A stretch of DNA of 38,002 nt from Chlorobiota bacterium (GTDB lineage: Bacteria; Bacteroidota; Bacteroidia; Flavobacteriales; Flavobacteriaceae), in the NCBI GenBank assembly GCA_013153605.1, contig JAADED010000020.1, forward strand, positions 1 through 38,002, given 5' to 3'. The first letter of the stretch is position 1; each line of letters starts with the position of its first letter. Under the pieces are notes generated by a model, which saw nothing but the letters and a program-made list of their open reading frames with translations, was not told the DNA's origin and ran no database searches. The translations under genes were made by a program, and so were the position numbers. Positions 13,445 to 21,394 of this stretch are shown here, piece after piece.

Positions 13445-14263
13445 ATGAAATTTTTCAAGAAGCTTTTTGAAAAGGATATATTCGGCTATAATATTTTCCT
13501 TAAAAAGGTATTGATTTTTATTCTCGGCCTTATTTCCCACCGTCGTTATCACGGATTCAACAAGCTGAAAGTGGAAGGCATGGACATCCTTCGCATCCTT
13601 CCCGACGACCAGGTGCTTTTCATCTCCAACCATCAAACCTATTTCGCCGACGTGGCGGCCATGTTGCACGTGTTTAACGCGGCCCTCAACGGCCAAAACG
13701 ATTTGTCGAAACCGCTGAAATATCTCACCAACATCAAGCACAACATTTATTACGTGGCGGCCAAGGAAACCATGGAATCCAATTGGCTGGCCAAACTCTT
13801 CAAACTGGTGGGAGCCATTACGGTGGAACGTACGTGGCGCCATGCGGGCAAGCCGGTAAAACGCCCCGTTAAATTTCAGGACATCACCAACATTTCCAAA
13901 GCCATCCAAAACGGGTGGGTGATCACCTTTCCCCAAGGAACCACGCGCCCCTTCAAACCCATACGCAAAGGGACGGCCCATATCATTAAGGAAAACAAAC
14001 CCATCGTCATTCCCATCGTCATCGACGGATTCCGACGCGCCTTCGACCGCAAGGGATTGCAAATCAAAAAAAGAGGCATTCTCCAAACCATGGTCATCAA
14101 ACCGCCCCTACCCATCGATTACGAAAACGACACCATCGAAGACATAGTGGAAAAAATCGAATACGCCATCGAACAACATCCCGACATGATCCGGGTGGTG
14201 CCCAAAGAAGAATTGGAAAAAATGAAAGAGCTGGACAAGGAGAGGAAGTTTTGGAAGTATTGA
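13445..14263 (+). CDS. 1-acyl-glycerol-3-phosphate acyltransferase-like protein
   Basis: 272-residue LPLAT/PlsC-family protein, probably acylating lysophosphatidic acid or a related lipid at the inner membrane. After a short amphipathic and hydrophobic N terminus (about 20-35) comes SNHQTYFADVAAM. Here the catalytic His63 and Asp69 are five residues apart (HX5D) rather than the classical HX4D. A second block FPQGTTRPFKPIRKGTAHI (about 160) stands in for the FPEGTR substrate box. PIVIPIVIDGFRRAF matches the fourth block. Length is in range. The hexamer array of the following element starts three bases after the stop. Confidence 0.85.
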   Translation: MKFFKKLFEKDIFGYNIFLKKVLIFILGLISHRRYHGFNKLKVEGMDILRILPDDQVLFISNHQTYFADVAAMLHVFNAALNGQNDLSKPLKYLTNIKHNIYYVAAKETMESNWLAKLFKLVGAITVERTWRHAGKPVKRPVKFQDITNISKAIQNGWVITFPQGTTRPFKPIRKGTAHIIKENKPIVIPIVIDGFRRAFDRKGLQIKKRGILQTMVIKPPLPIDYENDTIEDIVEKIEYAIEQHPDMIRVVPKEELEKMKELDKERKFWKY

Positions 14264-14266
14264 TAA

Positions 14267-14314
14267 ACTTTGACTTTGACTTTGACTTTGACTTTTACTT
14301 TGATTTTTACTTGG
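14267..14314 (+). repeat. Hexamer array E, upstream of the four-helix-bundle gene
   Basis: Eight consecutive hexamers, four perfect ACTTTG units then ACTTTT, ACTTTG, ATTTTT, ACTTGG. It begins three bases after the acyltransferase stop and ends six bases before the ATG at 14321. Being a multiple of three and stop-free, it stays open in the reading frame of the following gene and would encode Leu-Thr repeats if translated. It is inverted relative to array F at 14689-14718. Confidence 0.85.
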
Positions 14315-14320
14315 TTTGGA

Positions 14321-14689
14321 ATGAGAAATTTTCGCAATTACAAAATATGGCAGGAAAGTTTGGATTTGGTGGCGGATGTATATAAACTGATCGCATTATT
14401 TCCGCCGGAAGAAAAATACGGATTGCGTTCTCAAATTGCCCGCGCGGCGGTTTCCATACCCTCCAATATAGCCGAAGGAAGTTCACGCAAAAGCGAACAG
14501 GAATTTATTCGTTATTTGGAAATTTCCATTGGTTCTGCTTTCGAACTGGAAACCCAACTATTGATTGCTCAAAAATTAAATCTCATCCCGAAAGAGCCTG
14601 TGAATCTCATCTTGCAAAAATTGGATCAAATCCAACAACAAATCCATAATTTGATGATTTCGATTCAAAAGAATCAATCGAAAACCTAG
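14321..14689 (+). CDS. Four-helix-bundle protein (IVP/S23-like)
   Basis: 122 residues from ATG 14321. The pattern is that of the four-helix-bundle family first seen in 23S rRNA intervening sequences: YKIWQESLDLVADVYKL in helix 1, then PPEEKYGLRSQIARAAVSIPSNIAEGSSRKSEQEFIRYLEISIGSAFELETQL across helices 2-3, and a Gln-rich last helix. Avd, the accessory protein of diversity-generating retroelements, shares the fold. No 23S rRNA or reverse transcriptase is nearby, so the role here is unknown. Its DNA is clearly AT-richer than its neighbours. It is flanked by inverted hexamer arrays (14267-14314 and 14689-14718), suggesting the whole unit inserted between the acyltransferase and FAH genes. Confidence 0.9.
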   Translation: MRNFRNYKIWQESLDLVADVYKLIALFPPEEKYGLRSQIARAAVSIPSNIAEGSSRKSEQEFIRYLEISIGSAFELETQLLIAQKLNLIPKEPVNLILQKLDQIQQQIHNLMISIQKNQSKT

Positions 14690-14718
14690 TCAAAGTAAAA
14701 GTAAACGTGAAAGTAAAA
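14689..14718 (-). repeat. Hexamer array F, downstream of the four-helix-bundle gene
   Basis: Five hexamers GTCAAA, GTAAAA, GTAAAC, GTGAAA, GTAAAA; on the minus strand they are ACNTTN units. It starts on the last base of the stop codon of the four-helix-bundle gene and ends two bases before the FAH-family start codon at 14721, so it replaces that gene's leader. With array E it forms a convergent pair like terminal inverted repeats. Confidence 0.85.
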
Positions 14719-14720
14719 AA

Positions 14721-15335
14721 ATGAAAATCATCTGCATCGGCCGGAATTATGCCGAACATATAAAAGAACTCCATAACGAGCGACCGGAAGAACCGGTGGT
14801 ATTTATCAAACCCGATACGGCATTGGTGCCCAAAGGGAATCCGCTGTTTCTCCCCGATTTTTCGAACGACGTGCAATACGAAACCGAGTTGGTCTTACGC
14901 ATCAACCGGTTGGGCAAACATATTCCCCGCGAAAGGGCGAAACATTACTACGACGCCATAGGATTGGGGATAGACGTGACGGCCCGCGACCTTCAGCAAA
15001 AATTAAAGGCCGAAGGACTGCCTTGGGAAAAAGCCAAAGCCTTCGATTTTTCGGCGGTGGTGAGCCGCGAATTCATCCCCACGAAAGCCTTCGGGGATTT
15101 GCGAAATATCTCCTTCTCGCTCCGCATCGACGGCGAAACCGTGCAACGGGGCAACAGCCGCGACATGATTTGGGATTTCGACGAATTGATCTCTCACGTG
15201 TCGCGCTATTTTACCCTCCGCACGGGCGACCTCCTTTTTACGGGCTCCCCGCCCGGCGTGGGACGCCTTCGGCGGGATACGGTGCTGGAAGGATTTATAG
15301 GAAACAAAAGCATGTTTAAAATACGCGTCAAATGA
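14721..15335 (+). CDS. Fumarylacetoacetate hydrolase (FAH) family protein
   Basis: 204-residue soluble enzyme of the FAH superfamily, the short YcgM/FAHD1-like type that acts on acylpyruvates or decarboxylates oxaloacetate; the actual substrate cannot be read from sequence. Metal-binding residues are in YETELVLRI (Glu54, Glu56) and near GIDVTARD (Asp85). The lid region contains KAKAFDFSAVVS, and the C-terminal block is LLFTGSPPGVG. The start at 14721 (MKIICIGRNYAEH) is standard. It overlaps cinA by ATGA. Its upstream region is entirely the hexamer array, so expression may come from read-through. Confidence 0.9.
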   Translation: MKIICIGRNYAEHIKELHNERPEEPVVFIKPDTALVPKGNPLFLPDFSNDVQYETELVLRINRLGKHIPRERAKHYYDAIGLGIDVTARDLQQKLKAEGLPWEKAKAFDFSAVVSREFIPTKAFGDLRNISFSLRIDGETVQRGNSRDMIWDFDELISHVSRYFTLRTGDLLFTGSPPGVGRLRRDTVLEGFIGNKSMFKIRVK

Positions 15336-16582
15336 AAGCCGGCATACTCACCATAGGAGACGAACTCCTCATCGGACAGGTGGTCAATACCAACGCCGCC
15401 TGGTTGGGCAAAGAGCTCACCCGCCTGGGATTCGACGTGAGGTGGATGCTTACCGTGGGCGACAAACCCGAAGATATCAAAGACGGACTGGAAGCCATTT
15501 CCCGGCGCGCCGATCTGATCGTGGTCACCGGCGGTTTGGGACCCACCCGCGACGACCTCACCAAGCAAACCATTGCGGAATTTTTCGGGCGTAAATTAGT
15601 GTACAAACCCGAAATCGAAGAACATATCAAGAAGCTCTTCGCCCGGATGAACTATCCGTTTACCGAAAACAACAAATCCCAAGCCTATGTGCCCGAAGGC
15701 ACCAAAATCTTGTGGAACAATTACGGCACCGCCCCCGGCATGTGGATCGAACACGAGGGAAAGATTTACATATTCCTTCCCGGCGTGCCGTTTGAAATGA
15801 AGCATATTTTCAAAGAACAAGTGGAACCCGAACTCAAGAAGCGGTTCCGCCTTCCCATGTGGGTGCACAAAACCGTATCGGTATTCGGCATAGGCGAAAG
15901 CCTTCTGGCCGACCGCCTCAAGGAATGGGAAGCCCAATTGCCGCCCGAATTGCAATTGGCATACCTTCCTTCCCCCAAACGGATTCGCCTCCGCCTCTCG
16001 GCCAAAACCTACGAGCCCGAGCGGATCATGAAACTGATCGACGAGCAAATCGAAAAGCTCAAGCAATACATTCCCGACTTGACCGTCAGTGTGGAGCATG
16101 AAGATTTGGTCCACGACCTTCATCGCGTGTTTAAGGAAAAAGGGGCCACCCTCTCGGCGGCCGAAAGCTGTACGGGCGGACATATCATGGCGGGCATCGT
16201 GGATTTGGCGGGCGCTTCGGCTTTCTTTCAAGGAGGCATGGTCACCTACTCGATCCGAAGCAAGGTAGAGGTCCTGGGCGTGCCCGAAGACATCATCCGC
16301 CGCGAAGGGGTGGTGAGCGAAGCCACGGCCCGGGAAATGGCCTCCCGCATTCGCCAAAAATTCGGTACCGATTACGCGGTATCCACCACGGGCGTGGCGG
16401 GTCCCGACAAAGGAAACACCGACGCCGAACTCGGCACCTGTTACATCGGCGTGGCCACTCCCCGGGGAACCAAAGCTTTCAAATTCCTCTTCGGCCAACC
16501 GCGCGAAAAAGTGATTCAACGGGCCCAATCCAAAGCCTACGAATTGCTGATCCGCGCCCTGGAAGGAAAGCTCGATATATAA
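15332..16582 (+). CDS. cinA: CinA-like protein (nicotinamide-nucleotide amidase)
   Basis: 416 residues with the two-domain CinA layout. The N-terminal MoaB/MogA-like COG1058 domain (about 1-170) carries TIGDELLIGQVVNTNAAWLG and VVTGGLGPTRDDLTK. The C-terminal PncC-type amidase domain (about 255-412) carries AAESCTGGHIMAGIVD, GGMVTYS and STTGVAGPD. Full-length CinA recycles NMN and ADP-ribose in pyridine nucleotide metabolism; the old competence name is historical. It is coupled to the FAH gene by an ATGA overlap. No strong terminator follows; a weak hairpin without a T run lies downstream. Confidence 0.94.
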   Translation: MKAGILTIGDELLIGQVVNTNAAWLGKELTRLGFDVRWMLTVGDKPEDIKDGLEAISRRADLIVVTGGLGPTRDDLTKQTIAEFFGRKLVYKPEIEEHIKKLFARMNYPFTENNKSQAYVPEGTKILWNNYGTAPGMWIEHEGKIYIFLPGVPFEMKHIFKEQVEPELKKRFRLPMWVHKTVSVFGIGESLLADRLKEWEAQLPPELQLAYLPSPKRIRLRLSAKTYEPERIMKLIDEQIEKLKQYIPDLTVSVEHEDLVHDLHRVFKEKGATLSAAESCTGGHIMAGIVDLAGASAFFQGGMVTYSIRSKVEVLGVPEDIIRREGVVSEATAREMASRIRQKFGTDYAVSTTGVAGPDKGNTDAELGTCYIGVATPRGTKAFKFLFGQPREKVIQRAQSKAYELLIRALEGKLDI

Positions 16583-16695
16583 TTTTCACCGACCGGAGCA
16601 GCCCCTCCGGCCCCGATTCGGAGGCGTATTTTGCTTCCGCCCTCCTTGTTATGCCTTTTCGGGGCATGAAAATTGCAATAAACTGACCGCGGTAG

Positions 16696-16728
16696 TGGCA
16701 AGCTCCGGCAATTTTTCCTAACTTGCCA
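16696..16728. promoter_or_regulatory. Inverted repeat upstream of the LOG-family gene
   Basis: TGGCAAG (16696-16702) and CTTGCCA (16722-16728) are perfect inverted repeats separated by 19 bases, ending 13 bases before the ATG at 16742. It could be an operator or a leader hairpin; there is no direct evidence of function. Confidence 0.3.
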
Positions 16729-16741
16729 TGCTTTTTTCAAA

Positions 16742-17446
16742 ATGAAGACGATTATGGTGGATAAAAATAAAATCAAAAAGAACTGGAACGAAATCAAAAC
16801 CAACGATACCTGGCAGATCTTTCGCATCATGAGCGAATTCGTCGAAGGGTTCGAAACCATGTCCAAGCTCGGGCCGGCTGTCACCATATTCGGATCGGCG
16901 CGGGCCAAGCCGGGCTCCAAGCATTATGAAATCGCGGTACAAATCGCCAAGCGGCTCGCCGAAGAAGGCTACGGCATCATCACCGGCGGCGGCCCCGGCA
17001 TCATGGAAGCCGCCAACAAAGGGGCCCAGGAAGGCAATACCGATAGCATCGGCCTCAACATCGACCTCCCTTTCGAACAGGAAGCCAATCCCTACATCGA
17101 CCCGGACAAGCTCATCGATTTCCGCTACTTTTTCGTGCGCAAAGTGATGTTCATCAAATATGCGCAAGCCTTCGTGGTGATGCCCGGCGGATTCGGTACG
17201 TTGGACGAACTTTTCGAAGCCCTCACCTTGATTCAGACCAAAAAAATCGATAAATTCCCGGTAATCCTCTTCGACAGCCAATTCTGGCAAGGCCTGTTGG
17301 ACTGGCTCAAAGAGGTGGTGATGGAAAAATACGGATACATCAGTCCCGAAGACATGGACATCATTTACGTGACCGACGACGTGGAAGAAGTGGTGAAGAT
17401 TATCAACGAATTTTATGAAAAGTACAAATTACGGCCTAATTTTTAA
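16742..17446 (+). CDS. LOG-family (TIGR00730) Rossmann-fold protein
   Basis: 234-residue cytosolic protein of the lysine-decarboxylase-like / cytokinin phosphoribohydrolase family. Members hydrolyse nucleoside 5-prime-monophosphates to ribose 5-phosphate and base; despite older annotations they are not decarboxylases. Motifs: ITGGGPGIMEAANKGA (80-95) and MPGGFGTLDELFEAL (148-161), the PGGxGTxxE signature with its catalytic Arg/Glu pair (Arg133 or neighbours, and Glu156). A second in-frame ATG at 16754 is also possible. The end overlaps the secreted nuclease gene by 32 bases. Confidence 0.9.
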   Translation: MKTIMVDKNKIKKNWNEIKTNDTWQIFRIMSEFVEGFETMSKLGPAVTIFGSARAKPGSKHYEIAVQIAKRLAEEGYGIITGGGPGIMEAANKGAQEGNTDSIGLNIDLPFEQEANPYIDPDKLIDFRYFFVRKVMFIKYAQAFVVMPGGFGTLDELFEALTLIQTKKIDKFPVILFDSQFWQGLLDWLKEVVMEKYGYISPEDMDIIYVTDDVEEVVKIINEFYEKYKLRPNF

Positions 17447-18647
17447 GCTTTTTCTTTGGATCCTCCCGTGGGCGATGTCGGCCCAAACCGACAGCTTGCG
17501 GGTAATGAGTTACAACCTGTTGATGTATCCGTCGGGCACCACTTATTCGCGCGAACCTTACTTGCGGGAAATCACGGCTTCCTACGGTCCCGACCTTCTG
17601 GCCGTATGCGAATTGGAAACCGAACAGGCGGCGGACGATATTTTAAACCGGGTATTGCGTCCCCACTCTCCCGGCTTCGAACGGGCGGCATTCGAACCCA
17701 ATCATTCCGATCCCAATTCCACTTTGCATCAAATGCTGTTTTATAACGGCGATAAGCTCGCCTTGCATCGTCAAACTTACATTAGCACCGGCATTCGCGA
17801 TATTAATCGATACACTTTATATTTAAAAACTCCTTCCCTCACGGCGGGGGATACGATCTTTTTGACGGTGTACGTATTGCACCTCAAAGCCTCGCAAGGC
17901 ACCTACAACGAAGATACCCGCCTTCAGATGATCCGGGCACTCACGGCCGACCTGGCCACCCTTCCGCCCGACCGCTACGTGCTGGTGGCGGGAGATTTTA
18001 ACCTTTATTCCGATCGCGAACCCGCTTACGCCGAACTCACAGACACTACCAATGCCATCGTCTTGGACGATCCCGCCGGTCGCGAAGGATACTGGCACGA
18101 AAACCGCTCGTTCGCCGACGTGCACACCCAATCTCCCAATCGCAACAAGGGAGGCAATTTCGTAGGCGGCGGACTGGACGACCGCTTCGATTTCATTTTC
18201 ACTTCGGTCAACCTCTTGAATTCCGCCTCGTCCGTCCGGTACCGCACCGGCTCGTACGCGGCTTACGGCAATAACGGCAATTGTTTTAACGGCAATATCA
18301 ACGACCCGGCCTGTAGCGGTTATTACTCGCAAACTTTGCGTGATAATTTATATGAAATGAGCGACCATTTGCCCGTGGTGCTCACCCTGGAAACGCCGCT
18401 TACCCAAGCCGCCACCGCTTCTGCGGAAGTGCCCGCCTTCCGCCTTTATCCCAATCCGGCCCGCGATTACATCCGCCTTTCGGATAAAGATCCGGCTTCG
18501 TATCGCATCCTGTCGGCTACGGGACGGGTGCTTATGGAAGGGCTCCCCGGTGGCGGCGAAAATTGGTATATTGGCCACTTGAAACCGGGAATTTATTATG
18601 TCCAAAGGGAAAACGGCGGTCCGGCGGCGGCATTTATCAAATTGTAA
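17415..18647 (+). CDS. Secreted endonuclease/exonuclease/phosphatase-family protein with T9SS sorting tail
   Basis: 410 residues. The signal peptide (1-23, ending AMSAQ) is followed by an EEP-type metal-dependent domain (about 26-330): MSYNLLMYP, LLAVCELE, VLHLKASQG, AGDFNLYSDREP and SDHLPVVLTLE, which supply the Asn, Glu, Asp/Asn and Asp-His residues of the fold. From about 345, FRLYPNPARDYIRL starts a roughly 65-residue C-terminal domain ending in YYVQ..AAFIKL, the type A sorting domain recognised by the T9SS. Expected to be exported, cleaved by PorU and surface-attached or released. Substrate could be DNA, phosphate esters or lipids. The start codon lies within the LOG gene. Confidence 0.9.
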   Translation: MKSTNYGLIFKLFLWILPWAMSAQTDSLRVMSYNLLMYPSGTTYSREPYLREITASYGPDLLAVCELETEQAADDILNRVLRPHSPGFERAAFEPNHSDPNSTLHQMLFYNGDKLALHRQTYISTGIRDINRYTLYLKTPSLTAGDTIFLTVYVLHLKASQGTYNEDTRLQMIRALTADLATLPPDRYVLVAGDFNLYSDREPAYAELTDTTNAIVLDDPAGREGYWHENRSFADVHTQSPNRNKGGNFVGGGLDDRFDFIFTSVNLLNSASSVRYRTGSYAAYGNNGNCFNGNINDPACSGYYSQTLRDNLYEMSDHLPVVLTLETPLTQAATASAEVPAFRLYPNPARDYIRLSDKDPASYRILSATGRVLMEGLPGGGENWYIGHLKPGIYYVQRENGGPAAAFIKL

Positions 18648-21345
18648 AATCCTTCTCCTGTGGTGGAGCCTGGCTCCCCTGCTTTTGCCGGCCCAACATC
18701 CGCTGTTCCAGGATATTTTTCTTCGTTTCGACCCCGACGAACCCCGCGAAGGAGAAGTCACTCACCGGCTGATTTTCGACCGTCCCCTCCGGCCGGGCGA
18801 CACCCTGTGGTTTTACGATTACTTGCATGCCTACAGCAATCCCCGCACCTCCTTGGGTGAGGCTATTGCGGGGCATTATAAACTGGAATTTCACTTTGCC
18901 AAGCGTAAAGAGCGCGGCTTTTTGATTCCCCGTCCCGATTCCGCTTACGTGATTGTCCGTCATGCGGGATTGACCGGCTTTGTGATGCGGGATTCCGTGT
19001 CCGAGGCGGTGTTCCGGTATCGCATCCGCCTGCCTTCGGCCAAATTTACGGGCTTGGGAGCTGGAAAGGATTTTATCCATTGGCGCGACTTTTTTCTCCA
19101 ACCTCTGGTGTACACTTCCCGCGGCCCTCTCCGCTATGCGCACAAAAACCTGGACGACCGCCCCCACCTCCCCCTCCCCACCCGCATTCGCATAACGCCT
19201 TCCTCCCTCTATCCCCATTGGCAATCCAACGCCCGCATTCGCCGCCGCGGCGATACGATCGAACTGACCCATCCCCATAACGGCATCGAATTTTTGGCCG
19301 GCCGCCGCCCTTTCACGCTGATTCATCGCGATTCGTTCACTCTGGTATTGGAAGAAGGGGTGCTGGACCGCGATTTACCCGCCACCGCCCAAGCATGGGA
19401 TTCGCTTATCGTGTTTTTGAAAAACCGCGGCTTCCCGCTTCCCTCCAAAATCCTGGTTACCCGCCGCGATTTGCGCATACGCCCCGTGTACGGCCTGGAC
19501 ATGTTACCGGTGTTAAACCCATTTCCCCGCGATTTCCAACTCCACACCCGCTTGTTGAAACAAATCCTTTACAAAGGGGGACGCGAACTCTTCTGGGACG
19601 CCCGCGCCGATCGGAGCGTATGGACGGGCCTTTGGCAATTTTATATGAAAAAATACGTGGAAACCGAATTTCCCGAAGTACGTCTGACCGGTAACCCGGT
19701 CCGCTGGCCGGTGGTGCGAGGCTATTACATGTTTAACGCCCCCTACACCGCCAAATACAAGCAAGCCTACCTGTACATGGCGCGCATGAACCGCGACCAG
19801 GCATTGCGCTTGCCGGCCGACTCCCTCACCCTGTTTAACCGGAAAATCACCCATCCTTACAAGGCCGCCCTGGGATGGGAATGGGTATACGACCGATTGG
19901 GCGATTCGCTCTTCACCGCCTTGGTGCGTCGGCAATTGGAAATCGCCCGAACCCGCTATGTGCTTACGGAAGACTGGCAAGCCGCCTTGATTCGCCGGGG
20001 CGGACAGGAAGCCTGTTTTCCCTGCGGCGATTTTTACCGTACGGCCTTCAAAGCCGATTACGCTTTGCGGCACAAGGGCGACAGCCTCCGCATCCGCATG
20101 AAAGGAGATTTAGCCATCCCCCTCACGTTGGAACGTCACGATGAGGCGTCGATGTCCGTTCGTCGATTGCCGCCCCTCCGAAGGGATACCGCCCTCGCCG
20201 CCCCCTCCGCCCGGTATTACACCCTGAATGCCCGAAATCCGTTACCCGAAATCCGGGAGAAAGATAACCTGGCACCCCGCCGCCGCAAGCCGGTTAAAAT
20301 TCGCCTTTGGCAAGACTTGGAAGACCCCCACAGCGTTCAACTTTTTGTCAATCCCGATGCGGATTACAATTACTACAACGGTTTGATCCTGGGAATGAGC
20401 TTGAACAATCGAACCTTTTTCGACAAGCCGCTGGTATGGGAAATCATTCCCGATTACGGATTCAAAAGCCGCACCCTTAACGGTTATGCTTCTTTTAAAT
20501 GGAAAAAACATTTCGTTCGCCCCTATTTGCACGGATTCTCCGTGGGCGGGTATTTTTCGTCTTATCATTACGACACGGGCAAGCCCTACCGCAACATGAG
20601 CCTTTATGCCACGCTCTCTCATAAAAACCGGAAAGCAAAATTCTTTCGCGAAAACGACCTGACCCTCGAATGGCTGCGGCTGGAACGCGACGACGCCCTC
20701 TTTCCGGTAACTTCCCGTTACGGAGTGGTCATTCTCTCCGATACCTGGCGGTCGCGGGGATTGCTCAAAAACACCCGGTGGAAAACCTCGGCCGAATGGC
20801 ATCCTTTGTTCGCCAAAATTTATACCGACTTCCGTTTTCGCCGCTTTGTGGATAAAGTGCGTCAAGTGGAATGGCGCATATTTGCCGGATGGATGCCCTA
20901 CAACCGTACGGGCACCGATTTTTTCTCCTTCGCCTTGTCGCGGCCCACGGATTATTTGTTTAAACATAATTATTACGGCCGGTCCGAAAACTCGGGAATT
21001 TTTTATCAGCAATATGTGTATGCCGAAGGGGCTTTCAAAGTGTTCTTCTCCGATCAGTATGCCGACCGGTGGATTTTCACCCATAATATTTACATAGGAT
21101 TATGGAAACGCTTGAACCTGTTCGCCGATTTCGGATGGCTCAAACATACGGGCTCTCCTACGGCTTTCCATTATGACGGCGGATTGCGCTATTATCTGGT
21201 CCCCGATTACATCGAGTTTTATTTTCCCCTCTTTTACGACGGACGGCTGATTCCTTTGGACCGAACCTATCCCTCTCGCATTCGCATCATGTTTGTGTTC
21301 GACATCCAGGGATTGACCAAAATGTTCACCCGCTCTTGGTACTGA
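18598..21345 (+). CDS. M1-like pseudo-peptidase fused to an outer-membrane barrel
   Basis: 915 residues; ATG 18598 is the only usable ATG and lies 50 bases inside the nuclease gene. A long basic n-region precedes the signal core (about 17-32, ending LLPAQ). Residues about 30-540 resemble gluzincin/M1 aminopeptidase-like proteins of Flavobacteriia, including a helical region with SLTLFNRKITHPYKAALGWEWVYDRLGD. I see no HEXXH motif, so the peptidase part is probably inactive. Residues about 570-915 have beta-barrel character with aromatic-rich alternating strands. The C terminus is Trp-Tyr, where barrels usually end in an aromatic residue. Role unknown; a surface assembly or scaffold function is inferred. 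Relatives are often annotated as aminopeptidase. Confidence 0.7.
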   Translation: MSKGKTAVRRRHLSNCKILLLWWSLAPLLLPAQHPLFQDIFLRFDPDEPREGEVTHRLIFDRPLRPGDTLWFYDYLHAYSNPRTSLGEAIAGHYKLEFHFAKRKERGFLIPRPDSAYVIVRHAGLTGFVMRDSVSEAVFRYRIRLPSAKFTGLGAGKDFIHWRDFFLQPLVYTSRGPLRYAHKNLDDRPHLPLPTRIRITPSSLYPHWQSNARIRRRGDTIELTHPHNGIEFLAGRRPFTLIHRDSFTLVLEEGVLDRDLPATAQAWDSLIVFLKNRGFPLPSKILVTRRDLRIRPVYGLDMLPVLNPFPRDFQLHTRLLKQILYKGGRELFWDARADRSVWTGLWQFYMKKYVETEFPEVRLTGNPVRWPVVRGYYMFNAPYTAKYKQAYLYMARMNRDQALRLPADSLTLFNRKITHPYKAALGWEWVYDRLGDSLFTALVRRQLEIARTRYVLTEDWQAALIRRGGQEACFPCGDFYRTAFKADYALRHKGDSLRIRMKGDLAIPLTLERHDEASMSVRRLPPLRRDTALAAPSARYYTLNARNPLPEIREKDNLAPRRRKPVKIRLWQDLEDPHSVQLFVNPDADYNYYNGLILGMSLNNRTFFDKPLVWEIIPDYGFKSRTLNGYASFKWKKHFVRPYLHGFSVGGYFSSYHYDTGKPYRNMSLYATLSHKNRKAKFFRENDLTLEWLRLERDDALFPVTSRYGVVILSDTWRSRGLLKNTRWKTSAEWHPLFAKIYTDFRFRRFVDKVRQVEWRIFAGWMPYNRTGTDFFSFALSRPTDYLFKHNYYGRSENSGIFYQQYVYAEGAFKVFFSDQYADRWIFTHNIYIGLWKRLNLFADFGWLKHTGSPTAFHYDGGLRYYLVPDYIEFYFPLFYDGRLIPLDRTYPSRIRIMFVFDIQGLTKMFTRSWY

Positions 21346-21394
21346 GGCGAAGCCCGTTTATTCTTTTTCCGTATTTTGCAACAAAAGCACACTC

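Noticed and set aside
14267-14314. CRISPR-like or coding interpretation of the hexamer array
   Set aside because: The units are contiguous with no spacers, so it is not CRISPR. Although open in frame with the four-helix-bundle gene, Leu-Thr repeats are not part of that family, so the start at 14321 is kept.
14264-14720. 23S rRNA intervening sequence
   Set aside because: The four-helix-bundle family was first known from rRNA insertions, but both neighbours here are protein genes and no rRNA sequence is present.
16583-16680. Terminator after cinA
   Set aside because: Short stems such as CCGGAG/CTCCGG and ATGCC/GGCAT are present but none is followed by a T run, so no terminator is called.
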